DNA of 64,000 bases from an uncultured Bacillota bacterium (GCA_958426775.1 CATZZP010000003.1:1-64000), one strand, 5' to 3'. Counted from the stretch's first letter, positions 7,733-16,304 are shown. Notes: a model not told the origin generated them from the letters alone. Made by a program: numbers and translations.

Positions 7733-9139
7733 ATGATGAAGAAAAGAGGGATACTCCTTGCCTGCTTCCTAGCAATGGTGCCGCCCCTGCTTACAGGCTG
7801 TGGCGGTGGTAAGGAGGCTACTGAAACAGTCGCAACTACTGAGGCAGTGGCAACCGCAGAAGCCGGTAAAAGGGAAACAGGCAGGGGAGATTTAATAGAG
7901 GAGGAGCCCTCAGATAATGGGGCTGACTTCACCGGCTGTTGGGAATATAGGGATATTAATCTGTGGATGTACTTCTACGGTGACGGCACCTATGAAACCT
8001 TTGATGAAACTGATGTCCTTGATGGTGGCTCCTACCATATTGAGGATGGAAAGCTCTACCTGAGCAATTCCGACAACTATTTTGAAATAGATGAGAATGG
8101 TGAAATGACTGACCGTGACGGAGATATTCTCATATCATCTCAAGTACCTGAGGGTGTAACACTGGGATATGATGCAGGCAACACCTATACACCAACTGTG
8201 GAGGACTTCTACGGTAGCTGGGAGAATGAAAGCGGCACCATGTGGGTGACCTTTAAGGATGATGGTACTATAGAAACCTATCTCTATGACGGCTCCTCCA
8301 CATCCGAGGGCTATACATATGATGATGGTTTAATCACCGGGGACAGTAGCGGCAGGATATATTATATGGACGCTGACATTAATGTTATAGATGATGACGG
8401 TACCAGGTATACATACTCTGAGATACCCCAGTATGTATATGACAATGAGGCTTCTCTCCAGTATGCGGAGTTTGAAGAACAGCTTGCCGCATCCGGCAGC
8501 TATGTGGAGGATGACCCAACACCTACACCGGCAGCTGCACCTGCCCCCGCTTCCACACCGGCATCGGCTCCTGCACCTACTATTACCGCAGCGGACTTCT
8601 ACGGTGTCTGGGAAGACGACGGTACAGAGTGGCTTTGTATCAATGCTGACGGCACATATAACATATACTGGAGCGATGGCTTGTATTCTGAGGGTACCTA
8701 TTACATGGACGGCACCACCCTTCGAGCAACGGGTAAAGAGTCATACTATAACATCAACAGCAATGGTTATGTGGTTGATGAGTGGGGTACTGTAATGGTT
8801 CCATCCACTGTACCACAGCACCTTCTTGAGCACGACTGGAACGATGTTCAGTACGAGGATGATTACTATTATGATGATGAAATCAGCGAAATAGACTTCC
8901 ATGGTACTTGGGAAAATAACGGTTGGGAATGGCTTTCCATCTATGTTGACGGCACCTATAAGTACTATTGGGATGATGGCTTGACTTCAGAGGGTACCTA
9001 TTATGTAGACGGAGATACCCTTTTCCTGGAAAGCGGTGCCTACTACATCATGGGACCTGAGGGAAATCTCATTGATGAGGAGGGCTATGAGCTGTTTTCA
9101 TCTGAGGTGCCTGACTATATTTATGATATGGCATATTAA
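7733..9139 (+). CDS. Acidic lipoprotein 3 with four lipocalin-like modules
   Basis: A predicted lipoprotein of 468 residues; the lipobox is LTGC, Cys about 23. Four modules of about 75-100 residues begin at DFTGCWEY (about 65), DFYGSWEN (about 160), DFYGVWED (about 287) and DFHGTWEN (about 386). Each contains DGTY and, in the last two, SEGTYY.DG. A Pro/Ala-rich linker separates module 2 from 3. Modules 3 and 4 are also alike in DNA, which points to internal duplication. ATG 7733 and ATG 7736 both fit the upstream AAGGAGG. It is the first gene after array 2. Function unknown; ligand binding or surface exposure would be a guess. Confidence 0.75.
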   Translation: MMKKRGILLACFLAMVPPLLTGCGGGKEATETVATTEAVATAEAGKRETGRGDLIEEEPSDNGADFTGCWEYRDINLWMYFYGDGTYETFDETDVLDGGSYHIEDGKLYLSNSDNYFEIDENGEMTDRDGDILISSQVPEGVTLGYDAGNTYTPTVEDFYGSWENESGTMWVTFKDDGTIETYLYDGSSTSEGYTYDDGLITGDSSGRIYYMDADINVIDDDGTRYTYSEIPQYVYDNEASLQYAEFEEQLAASGSYVEDDPTPTPAAAPAPASTPASAPAPTITAADFYGVWEDDGTEWLCINADGTYNIYWSDGLYSEGTYYMDGTTLRATGKESYYNINSNGYVVDEWGTVMVPSTVPQHLLEHDWNDVQYEDDYYYDDEISEIDFHGTWENNGWEWLSIYVDGTYKYYWDDGLTSEGTYYVDGDTLFLESGAYYIMGPEGNLIDEEGYELFSSEVPDYIYDMAY

Positions 9140-9191
9140 AAATCTGACACAAGGGTAAAAAATACCCATATATATTAAGGAGGAATTAACT

Positions 9192-9332
9192 ATGAAGAAG
9201 AAAATTTGTGTATTATTATCAGCAATTATGCTTATGTCCCTTTCAGCAAGCCTTGTGGGCTGTGGCGGCGGTGGTGATACCGGGGCTGAAGCAACTACAA
9301 CAGCAGCAGAGGCTACAACAGCAGCAGGCTGA
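9192..9332 (+). CDS. 46-residue mini-lipoprotein (signal peptide plus linker)
   Basis: A complete small reading frame with a strong ribosome-binding site (AAGGAGG) and an ATG. It encodes a lipoprotein signal peptide (lipobox LVGC, Cys24), four Gly and an Ala/Thr/Glu linker, then stops. The first 28 residues and the upstream region closely resemble those of the next gene at 9378. It may be a truncated duplicate of that gene or a genuine short lipopeptide. The reading frame is open and clean, so I list it as coding rather than broken. Confidence 0.5.
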   Translation: MKKKICVLLSAIMLMSLSASLVGCGGGGDTGAEATTTAAEATTAAG

Positions 9333-9377
9333 TAGCTTGCAAGAAATCATTCGCTTATTAATAAGGAGGAATTTATT

Positions 9378-10364
9378 ATGAAGAAGAAGCTTTGTATAGC
9401 ATTAAGTGCGTTGATGATTATGTCCCTTTCAGCAGGTCTTACAGGCTGTGGCGGCAGTAATAAGAGTGGGGAGACTGAGCCGACTACCGCTTCCGCATCT
9501 GCAACTACCGAGGCTACAACAGCTGCTCCTAAGGCAGACACCTCTGCTATTGAAGGCAGCTGGGACAATGACGATGAGGAAATGAGTCTTACCATTTTTG
9601 ATGATGGTACAGCTATTGCCTCTGACACAAGTGATTACTATGAATTTACCTATGAGTGGGATGGCACCACCCTTACCCTTGATGATGGAAGCGGTACACC
9701 TGTTAAGGGTACCCTTGATGATAATGGTGAGCTTTCCCTTGAGGATATTGGCGGTACCTTCTACATTGTAGATGAGGCATATTATGTACCTGATGAAGAT
9801 GAGGAAGACTCTGACACCTCTGACGACTCTACAGATTCCTTAGACCTTGAGGACACCTCCTGGACAGTTGAGGATGAGGTTTACAGATTCTATGGTGATG
9901 GCACTGCTCAGATTATCTTTGATGATGGGGATGTGGCTGATGCTACATACGAGTGGGATGGTCAAAGTGGTACTATTACTATGACCTATGATGGTGAGAC
10001 AGCTTCCACTGATCTGCTCATGGTTAATGGTTCCTTAGCTATTGTAGGTGAGGATGGAGATACCTATATATTTGAGCCAGAGGACAGCGATAGCTCCGAG
10101 GATAGTAGTGATGAGGACAGCGGTGATACATATATCTTCGGCGACTACGAAAATTCTGAGGCAGACTTCTCACTTACCTTCTATGATGATGGTACTGTGG
10201 ATATTATACAGGATAACATGACTATGGAGTGTACTTATACCATTTCAATTGATGGTGAGCTGGAGATTGATGCAAATGGAGATACCTTAACAGGTACCTA
10301 CTACTCCAGCGATGATTCCGTTGGTATAGATGGCATTGATGGCTACTTTGAGTATGTAGGCTGA
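9378..10364 (+). CDS. Acidic modular lipoprotein 4
   Basis: A predicted lipoprotein of 328 residues, lipobox LTGC with Cys near 24. Three short modules follow: IEGSWDNDDEEMSLTIFDDG (about 54), LEDTSWTVEDEVYRFYGDG (about 155) and a third beginning YIFGDYENSEADFSLTFYDD (about 252). Each has a DDGT turn, and poly-Asp/Ser linkers separate them. AAGGAGG lies nine bases before the ATG. It is the last gene of the second operon and is followed by a strong terminator. Its signal peptide is nearly copied in the mini-lipoprotein upstream. Function unknown. Confidence 0.72.
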   Translation: MKKKLCIALSALMIMSLSAGLTGCGGSNKSGETEPTTASASATTEATTAAPKADTSAIEGSWDNDDEEMSLTIFDDGTAIASDTSDYYEFTYEWDGTTLTLDDGSGTPVKGTLDDNGELSLEDIGGTFYIVDEAYYVPDEDEEDSDTSDDSTDSLDLEDTSWTVEDEVYRFYGDGTAQIIFDDGDVADATYEWDGQSGTITMTYDGETASTDLLMVNGSLAIVGEDGDTYIFEPEDSDSSEDSSDEDSGDTYIFGDYENSEADFSLTFYDDGTVDIIQDNMTMECTYTISIDGELEIDANGDTLTGTYYSSDDSVGIDGIDGYFEYVG

Positions 10365-10411
10365 TTAGCTTTAAGCTAAGTTGCAAATCTAACTTAAATA
10401 GGTGAAAATAG

Positions 10412-10451
10412 GGCTGTGGCTTTCAAGGGTGACTTTGTGCCACAGCCTTTT
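10412..10451 (+). terminator. Intrinsic terminator of the lipoprotein block
   Basis: GGCTGTGGC (10412-10420) pairs perfectly with GCCACAGCC (10439-10447), followed by TTTT. It marks the end of the GC-rich lipoprotein region. Between here and 10611 I see no credible gene. Confidence 0.75.
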
Positions 10452-10611
10452 GTGTGTTGGCAATAATATGGTCAAAATAACCTTGATACAGGCGGTCTTG
10501 AATAATACGATACTGTTCAAATTTATTTTCGCAAAGGCTTTTGCAATTGTTGCTGTGACTTTACCCTTATTTTGCAAGACTTATGGAGGCGTTGCTCAAT
10601 GACTTATATTG

Positions 10612-10977
10612 TTATATCCGTACTTGTAAGTTAACATAACCTGTGATAGAATATTTATGATGAATATTAGGGTTAAAGGGAGGGTAACACCCCTTGTCAT
10701 AATTCAAGGGCAAGTGTACACCTTTAACGAAAAAATATAGGGTAAAGATACTCTTGCAGGGTGAGCCAAAGGTTATTATGTCAACAGGCTCTATTTCTCC
10801 TCCATTTATTTCAGATACATTACCATAATGCTTGACCCAAGGTAATCTTTTAGAAGTTACCCTAATGCAAAAAGGCTCAATTTCAGAACTCCACACAGGA
10901 GTAATTCCTGAAATCAAGCCACCTAAAGGAAAGCCTCCGCTGCCATCAAACAAACTGCCAAGGGTTAATCGCTTCAT
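10612..10977 (-). pseudogene. N-terminal remnant of a DNA (cytosine-5) methyltransferase
   Basis: The first 75 or so residues match C5 cytosine methyltransferases: the SAM-binding motif LGSLFDGSGGFPLGG, and ITFGSPC containing the catalytic Cys. Homology stops right after GSPC (near 10755), where QD/N-LSVAG would be expected, and unrelated AT-rich sequence follows. The target-recognition and C-terminal motifs are missing, so it cannot be active. Its ATG overlaps the stop of the upstream methyltransferase remnant (ATGA), an arrangement typical of phage operons. Confidence 0.75.
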
Positions 10978-11690
10978 TCAATCACCTCGTCATATTTATA
11001 CTTCTTACCATCTCTAATTAAGAAAACATCTGCCGAGCTTCTCTTGTACTCAACATAACGCTTTACAATTACATCTACAAATTTTTCATCAAGTTCAATG
11101 GCATAGCATATACGGTTTGTTTCCTCACAGGCAATAAGGGTAGAGCCTGAGCCACAGAAGGGTTCAAGCACAATGCAGTTGCTCATTGATGAATTTTTAA
11201 TAGGGTATGCCATTAAAGGAACAGGCTTCATAGTAGGGTGTTCCTTACTTGACTTAGGTCTGTCATACTCCCATATGGTAGTCTGCTTTCTATCAGAGTA
11301 CCATTGATGTTTGCCACCCCTTTTCCAACCAAATAGGCAAGGCTCATGCTGCCATTGGTATGGGCTTCTGCCTAGTACAAGGCTGTTCTTTTTCCAAATG
11401 CAGCAGCCACTAAGATAAAAGCCTGCATCTTGAAAAGCCTTTCTGAAGTTGAAGCCCTGCGTATCTGCGTGGAAAACATATATTGATGCGTCATCTTCCA
11501 TGTTCTGCTCCATATTAACAAAGGAAGCAAACAGAAGTAATGTTGTTATGGATGAGAACGGACAGCAGGTAAGGAAATCTACGAAGTATAGTGCTAAAAA
11601 ATATAGCAAAGGATTATAGTAAGAACTAATTTTGAAAAGAAAAATTGGTGTTAGGAGTGATATTTTATGGATAAAAAATACTTGTACCAA
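10974..11690 (-). pseudogene. C-terminal remnant of an N4/N6 DNA methyltransferase
   Basis: From about 11531 downward the product matches phage-type adenine/cytosine-N4 methyltransferases: IWKKNSLVLGRSPYQWQHEP, EHPTMKPVPLMAYPIKNSS and the SAM-binding EPFCGSGSTLIACEE. The N-terminal DPPY catalytic motif and everything before it are missing. The first 53 residues of the open frame are unrelated and overlap the start of the next plus-strand gene. It was probably once translationally coupled to the C5 enzyme downstream. Confidence 0.75.
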
Positions 11691-13289
11691 ATAGATATAA
11701 GAGAATGGATAGAGAGCGGGTTAGATGCGGAAATAATGATACCTGTGTATGGAAATAAAGTTGACGAAAAGTATGACATATACCTTCAGAGTTTTCTTCT
11801 TCCAATGGACAAAGTAGACGAAGATATGGAAAATGATACTTATAATGCACATACAATGATGCCGGGAATTACAGTCTATGGTTCTTGGGAAAATGATGAA
11901 AAGGTATATTACCGTTGGGGAAATGATAATGATTATGAACCTCTTGTTATAAAAAGAGAATACAATGGTGTGGCTAATGACTCTATAGAGATAGCAGAAG
12001 AGTTTAGATTGGTATTTAACCTTTACTTCAATTCACAGAAAAATGAATATGTTGATGTTTCGGGTGGTGAAGGTGTTACTGTCATAAAAATGAACGATAA
12101 TGGGTATGTCACCATACATAAAAGATATTTAAAGACTTATTTAGCATTGAAGGAAAAAGTGTTGATGGTTCATATCGATAGTAGATGTACTTCTATAGAT
12201 AATTCAGAAAAAATCGAAAGAGATGGACTGGCATATAGAAATGATGACAACACCATTTTTTATACACTTAATATCGGTAATACATCAACTGGTGTTAAAA
12301 GAGAAAACTATTCATATATTTATGCTAAAAATGTCATCTTGGGTGGCAGTTTGTGTGATAGTAATATTTGGCCATATAATGAGGCGAAGAACTATGTGGA
12401 CTATATTATAGGGATAGATGAGAACGGGAAAGAAATACATCATACTTGCAATCCAAGCAAGCTAAGTAATTATTTTGGGGCAAATCCAACAGCTCCACAC
12501 TACTTAACACCAGTATACTTTGATTCAACTGTTTTAAATAAGTATTATTCAAAACCTGAGATTTATAAAGTAGAAGATGGAATTATTCGATGTGGAGTAT
12601 TGTGGTCATTATTTGTTGACAACAGCAATTCGGATTATGTTTCTGTATATTTAGGAGATTTAGGTAGAGATTTACCAAGTGAAGCTGAGCAACACTATTG
12701 GAGAGGGTTTAATAAGTCAATCGGCGGTAAATTAAGCAAAACAAAATTAAAAAGAGATTTTATGTGTATAGCAGCGGATTCAGAGTCACTCGATTTCGTG
12801 TTTAAGCGAACTTATACACGAGTGAATCAAGCTTATAATGATAAGTATGGTTGGTCATTGTATTTACCATTAACGGAGAAAGATGCTTATAACTTTGAAA
12901 CCCTACGAGTACCAGTCAATAACTCAATTGCTGAAATGGATACGCTTGTTCTTTCTTTAGTCAAAATATTAATCGATTCTCTGAATGAGAAGTGTATTTC
13001 TAATCAATTAACTGGTAGTTATGAAAAACTTGTGGGGAGTATTTCTAAAATAGAAGCTTGGTTGACAGAGAAAAGTATAGAAAATCGAGAGAAATATATT
13101 AAATTTTTAAGAAACCTGCAAGAATTGCGTTCAAGTGGAACAGGGCATCGTAAAGGAAAAGGATATCAAAAGATAACCAAAACACTTGATGTTAAAGATG
13201 AAAACTATGCAGAGTCATTCTCCGATTTATTAAAAGGTGCTACAGAATTTTTAGAATTTATGGAAATTAATATTGAAAACTTAGCATAG
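11667..13289 (+). CDS. Unknown 540-aa protein with a possible C-terminal HEPN motif
   Basis: I do not recognise the family. It has no signal peptide or membrane helix. Near the C-terminus is a helical stretch with ELRSSGTGHRKGKGY; the R488...H494 spacing (R-x5-H) fits the R-x4-6-H signature of HEPN RNases, many of which act in phage defence or toxin systems. The first 450 residues are mixed alpha/beta without a motif I know. AGGAG lies nine bases before the ATG. GC content is about 30%, far below its neighbours, which suggests transfer. It sits next to broken DNA methyltransferases and cassette genes, so a defence role is plausible but inferred. Confidence 0.55.
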   Translation: MDKKYLYQIDIREWIESGLDAEIMIPVYGNKVDEKYDIYLQSFLLPMDKVDEDMENDTYNAHTMMPGITVYGSWENDEKVYYRWGNDNDYEPLVIKREYNGVANDSIEIAEEFRLVFNLYFNSQKNEYVDVSGGEGVTVIKMNDNGYVTIHKRYLKTYLALKEKVLMVHIDSRCTSIDNSEKIERDGLAYRNDDNTIFYTLNIGNTSTGVKRENYSYIYAKNVILGGSLCDSNIWPYNEAKNYVDYIIGIDENGKEIHHTCNPSKLSNYFGANPTAPHYLTPVYFDSTVLNKYYSKPEIYKVEDGIIRCGVLWSLFVDNSNSDYVSVYLGDLGRDLPSEAEQHYWRGFNKSIGGKLSKTKLKRDFMCIAADSESLDFVFKRTYTRVNQAYNDKYGWSLYLPLTEKDAYNFETLRVPVNNSIAEMDTLVLSLVKILIDSLNEKCISNQLTGSYEKLVGSISKIEAWLTEKSIENREKYIKFLRNLQELRSSGTGHRKGKGYQKITKTLDVKDENYAESFSDLLKGATEFLEFMEINIENLA

Positions 13290-13609
13290 AATATGTTTTC
13301 CCGTTGATAGCTGTGTTTTCATGTGGAATCTTTGAACACATGACAATTATCCTTTAATACAAATGATGAGTTTTCGTTTTAGTTATAGGGTGAAGTTATT
13401 TCTCTGGACGGAGAGCAACTTCATGGAATGAAATAGCCTAATCAAAAACAAAAGTCTTGTGTTGATAGAATTGTTGTGCAAACTGCTAAAACACTGGGAA
13501 TTATGCAAGCGTTGAATATTTCCGAAATAGCCTAAAAATCTCATGTGGAGAGTGTGGTATTGATGTCAAAAAAATTTGATAGATAAGACTTAACAAGGAG
13601 TGAAACGGT
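13290..13609. other. Intergenic wreckage between the HEPN-like gene and epimerase
   Basis: No intact gene. It contains short in-frame protein fragments: a 10-base block CCCGTTGATA (13300-13309), shared with the RlmCD remnant at 14541, and the RlmCD tail at 13536-13586. An uninterpreted frame around 13461-13534 reads VDRIVVQTAKTLGIMQALN and ends in a stop. Confidence 0.4.
13536..13586 (+). pseudogene. C-terminal tail remnant of an RlmCD-type 23S rRNA methyltransferase
   Basis: The frame reads SHVESVVLMSKKFDR followed by a stop. HVE-x-VVLLS is the conserved C-terminal end of RlmCD/RumA uracil-5 methyltransferases. Nothing upstream in frame continues the protein. A second copy lies at 14541-14652 on the other side of the epimerase gene. 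Confidence 0.5.
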
Positions 13610-14509
13610 TTGAGAAAAATATTGGTAACCGGCGGAACTGTATTTGTAAGCAGATATATAGCGGAGTATTATGCAGCAAAAGGTGAAGATGTTTATGTGC
13701 TTAACAGAAACACACGTCAGCAATCGGAGGGCGTCAAGTTGATTGAAGCAGACAGGCACAATTTACAAGACTGTTTGCAAGAGCATTATTTTGATGCAGT
13801 TATTGACACTGGATATACCGGCAAAGATGTGAACTTGTTGTTGGATGCACTAAACGAGTATGGAAAATATGTTTTTATTAGTTCAAGTGCGGTATATCCT
13901 GAGTATGTGAAACAACCTTTTCGTGAAGATTCAGAATTAGGCGAAAATAAGTTTTGGGGAAAATATGGCACAAATAAAATTGAAGCAGAAAAGGCTTTGT
14001 TGAAAAGAAACCCCAACGCTTATATTCTCCGACCTCCGTACTTATATGGTCAAATGAATAATGTCTATAGAGAAGCATTTGTTTTTGATTGTGCTTTGAA
14101 AAACAGAAAGTTCTACCTTCCCCAAAATGGTGAAATGAAGCTACAGTTTTTCCATGTTCATGATTTGTGTCGATTTATAGATATTATTTTGGAAAGGAAA
14201 CCATCAGAGCATATTTTTAATGTAGGAAATGAAAGAACTATATCGATTCGTGAGTGGACAGAGCTTTGCTATAATGTGACAGGTAAGCAAGTTGAGTTTG
14301 TGAATGTTTATGCAGATGTAGAACAAAAACAATACTTTAGTTTTTATAATTATGAATATTATCTTGATGTTTCAAAGCAATATGAATTAATGCCCAAAAC
14401 AAAAACAATGTACGATGGATTAAGCGAAGCATTTGCATGGTATATAAATCATCAGAATCAGGTTAACAAAAAACCATTTATTGAATTTATTGACAGTAAT
14501 TTAGTTTAG
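13610..14509 (+). CDS. NAD-dependent epimerase/dehydratase family protein
   Basis: An extended short-chain dehydrogenase-like protein of 299 residues that probably acts on a nucleotide-sugar. The N-terminus is a Rossmann fold (ILVTGGTVFVSRYIA, slightly off the usual GGTGFIG). It also has SSSAVYP, and a Y-G-T-N-K pattern (YGTNKIEAE) in place of the YxxxK catalytic pair. The start is TTG with AAGGAG nine bases upstream; no ATG fits. The AT-rich gene lies between two copies of an RlmCD tail remnant, as if inserted as a cassette. The substrate is unknown. Confidence 0.7.
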   Translation: MRKILVTGGTVFVSRYIAEYYAAKGEDVYVLNRNTRQQSEGVKLIEADRHNLQDCLQEHYFDAVIDTGYTGKDVNLLLDALNEYGKYVFISSSAVYPEYVKQPFREDSELGENKFWGKYGTNKIEAEKALLKRNPNAYILRPPYLYGQMNNVYREAFVFDCALKNRKFYLPQNGEMKLQFFHVHDLCRFIDIILERKPSEHIFNVGNERTISIREWTELCYNVTGKQVEFVNVYADVEQKQYFSFYNYEYYLDVSKQYELMPKTKTMYDGLSEAFAWYINHQNQVNKKPFIEFIDSNLV

Positions 14510-14540
14510 TAGCGGATAAATTCCCGCAAGCGAGCAAAAT

Positions 14541-14652
14541 CCCGTTGATATGTTCCCGTGAACTCAAAAACGGTAAAGACATTCAGCCTATCCTCTCGTG
14601 CCATGCGGAGAGTATCGTGTTGCTGTCAAGGGTTGATAATCAGAGGACGTAA
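14541..14652 (+). pseudogene. Second RlmCD C-terminal remnant
   Basis: PVDMFP (14541-14558) is followed, after a frame change, by CHAESIVLLSRVDNQRT and a stop. Both pieces are parts of the conserved end of RlmCD-type methyltransferases (VDMFP...HVE.VVLLS). The 27-base core 14602-14628 resembles 13542-13568, differing at six positions. Confidence 0.55.
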
Positions 14653-14673
14653 AAAATCCTTAAGAGGAACTGC

Positions 14674-14907
14674 AATATTATAAAGTTTGTCAACACGGAA
14701 GATGCTGACGATACTTTATATGTGGCAGTCAAAAATCTGTTTGTGTTTGAATTCTTTACGGAATTGTATAACAATTTGCCGTTGCTGAAATGCGGTTATA
14801 CCGAGGATAATGTTCACACTGCATCACCCGATGATATGGAATTATATTATTTAAAGGAAAAACAAAGGCAATATGGTGTAATCGGAATAGAAATATATCT
14901 TCTATAG
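14674..14907 (+). pseudogene. ASCH-domain protein, C-terminal remnant
   Basis: The frame from 14674 reads NIIKFVN, then FFTELYNNLPLLKCGYTEDN, SPDDMELYYLKEKQRQYG and VIGIEIYLL. This pattern belongs to ASCH domains, putative RNA-binding proteins. The N-terminal half, including the usual R-x-Y/K-D motif, is missing, and no start codon with a ribosome-binding site fits. I judge it a broken gene. Confidence 0.6.
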
Positions 14908-15213
14908 AAGGTAAAAAATGAAGACTGTTACAATATAAAAGACAGGGGACAGCTCTATGTCTTAATAAAAAATATTAAAAATTTAAGGGAGCGGTCGAAG
15001 GAAGTCAAAAAGAAAGCAGCCTTAACCCTTAAAAAGAGGCTTTCAATAAGGCATATTTCAATGCTACAGGTATTTTTAAGGGGAGCAGAGATAAAGTGAA
15101 AGTTACGGAAATTAATTTGATTTATAACAAAAGAAATAGAACCGTCCCATATATTTCTCTGCTTTTTCATAAAAAAGATAAGCGACAACTATGAATTTAT
15201 TGAGGGATATAAC
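14908..15213. other. AT-rich gap before the GNAT gene
   Basis: No supported gene. A short plus-strand frame (SKEVKKKAALTLKKRL and on) has no start signal and no family I recognise; it may be degraded coding sequence. Confidence 0.3.
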
Positions 15214-15798
15214 ATGAATACACCTACATTAAAAACAGAACGATTGATATTGAGAAAATTTACGGAAGAAGATATGGAGGCTCTTTTTTTGATTTTGAAG
15301 GATGAAGAAGTTAATAAATTCCTCCCGTGGTATCCTATAAAAAGCCTTGAAGAAACAAGGAAATTCTATGAGGAAAGATACGCAACAAAGTACGCACAGC
15401 CACAGGCTTATGCTTATGCTATCTGCCTAAAAGATAACAATTATCCCATTGGTTATATAAAAGTTGATATGGAAGAACACCACGACTTTGGTTATGCACT
15501 TCGCAAGGAATTTTGGCATAAAGGCATTGCTTCGGAAGCCGGTAAGACTGTTGTTGAGCAAGTGAAAAAAGACGGGCTACCTTATATCACTGCTACACAT
15601 GACATAAATAATCCGAGAAGCGGAAATGTAATGCAGGCTTGCGGTATGAGATACTGCTATACATACGAGGAACAATGGCAACCCAAAGATTTTCCGGTAT
15701 TTTTTAGAATGTACCAGCTTAATTTTAACCACAATGATGATTTTGTGTATAAAAAATATTGGGATATGTATAGTAATCATTTCGTTGAAGAATTTTAA
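15214..15798 (+). CDS. GNAT family N-acetyltransferase (RimJ/RimL type)
   Basis: Probably acetylates an amine on a protein, peptide or small molecule with acetyl-CoA. The start TLKTERLILRKFTEEDMEAL is typical of RimJ/RimL-like enzymes. The acetyl-CoA site region is GYALRKEFWHKGIASEAGKT, with the later DINNPRSGNVMQACGMR matching the N..S..v..k.GF motif. It is 194 residues long, slightly above the family norm. GAGGG lies seven bases before the ATG. It is one of several unrelated single genes in the AT-rich accessory zone. The substrate cannot be inferred. Confidence 0.85.
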   Translation: MNTPTLKTERLILRKFTEEDMEALFLILKDEEVNKFLPWYPIKSLEETRKFYEERYATKYAQPQAYAYAICLKDNNYPIGYIKVDMEEHHDFGYALRKEFWHKGIASEAGKTVVEQVKKDGLPYITATHDINNPRSGNVMQACGMRYCYTYEEQWQPKDFPVFFRMYQLNFNHNDDFVYKKYWDMYSNHFVEEF

Positions 15799-15807
15799 TT
15801 AGAAAAG

Positions 15808-15834
15808 AAGACAGGGAAGGGTTCTCTGTCTTTC
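15808..15834 (+). terminator. Probable terminator of the GNAT gene
   Basis: AAGACAG pairs with CTGTCTT around an 11-base loop, followed by only a short T run. Confidence 0.45.
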
Positions 15835-15944
15835 GCAATTTTAGGGGCATTGAATGATGACTCTGATTGATTGGGTTGCAGTTTATACAACGTTTTGCTA
15901 TAATAAACTTGGCTATATCTTATTTTGTGCGGAGGACTGAAGCT

Positions 15945-16277
15945 ATGAGGGACATGATTGCATACTGTGGCTTAGATTGCGAAAAATGCGATGCGTATCT
16001 TGCAACAATTAATAATGATCAGATACTGAGAGAAAAAACTGCAAAATTGTGGGCTGAGCTAAACAACGCTCCTATTCTTCCCGAGCATATAAATTGCCAA
16101 GGTTGTCGCATCAATGGTGTAAAAACAATATTCTGTGATAGTCTTTGCAACATTCGCAAATGTGCTGTAAAAAAGAAAGTATCAACATGCGGTGAATGCA
16201 CAGATATGGACATATGCCCCACTCTTAAAACGGTTATCTCTAACAACTCCGTAGCTTTGAAAAATCTAAAAGGATAA
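15945..16277 (+). CDS. DUF3795 cysteine-rich protein
   Basis: A 110-residue protein with many cysteines: YCGLDCEKCDAY at the start, CQGC, CDSLCNIRKCAVKKK and CGECTDMDICP. This is the pattern of DUF3795, a family of unknown function thought to bind metal. The frame stays open for 26 codons upstream, but GGAGG nine bases before the ATG at 15945 and the family's usual start argue for the short form. Confidence 0.8.
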   Translation: MRDMIAYCGLDCEKCDAYLATINNDQILREKTAKLWAELNNAPILPEHINCQGCRINGVKTIFCDSLCNIRKCAVKKKVSTCGECTDMDICPTLKTVISNNSVALKNLKG

Positions 16278-16304
16278 ATCTGAATTTATGAGGACGTGCT
16301 AAAA

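Noticed and set aside
10402..10602. 66-residue plus-strand frame after the lipoprotein block
   Set aside because: Starts inside the terminator hairpin, has no ribosome-binding site and no family resemblance.
11539..11629. Plus-strand peptide VVMDENGQQVRKSTKYSAKK, which resembles an integrase arm domain
   Set aside because: Too short to support; no catalytic part and it ends at a stop before the next gene. It may be a scrap of the lost element.
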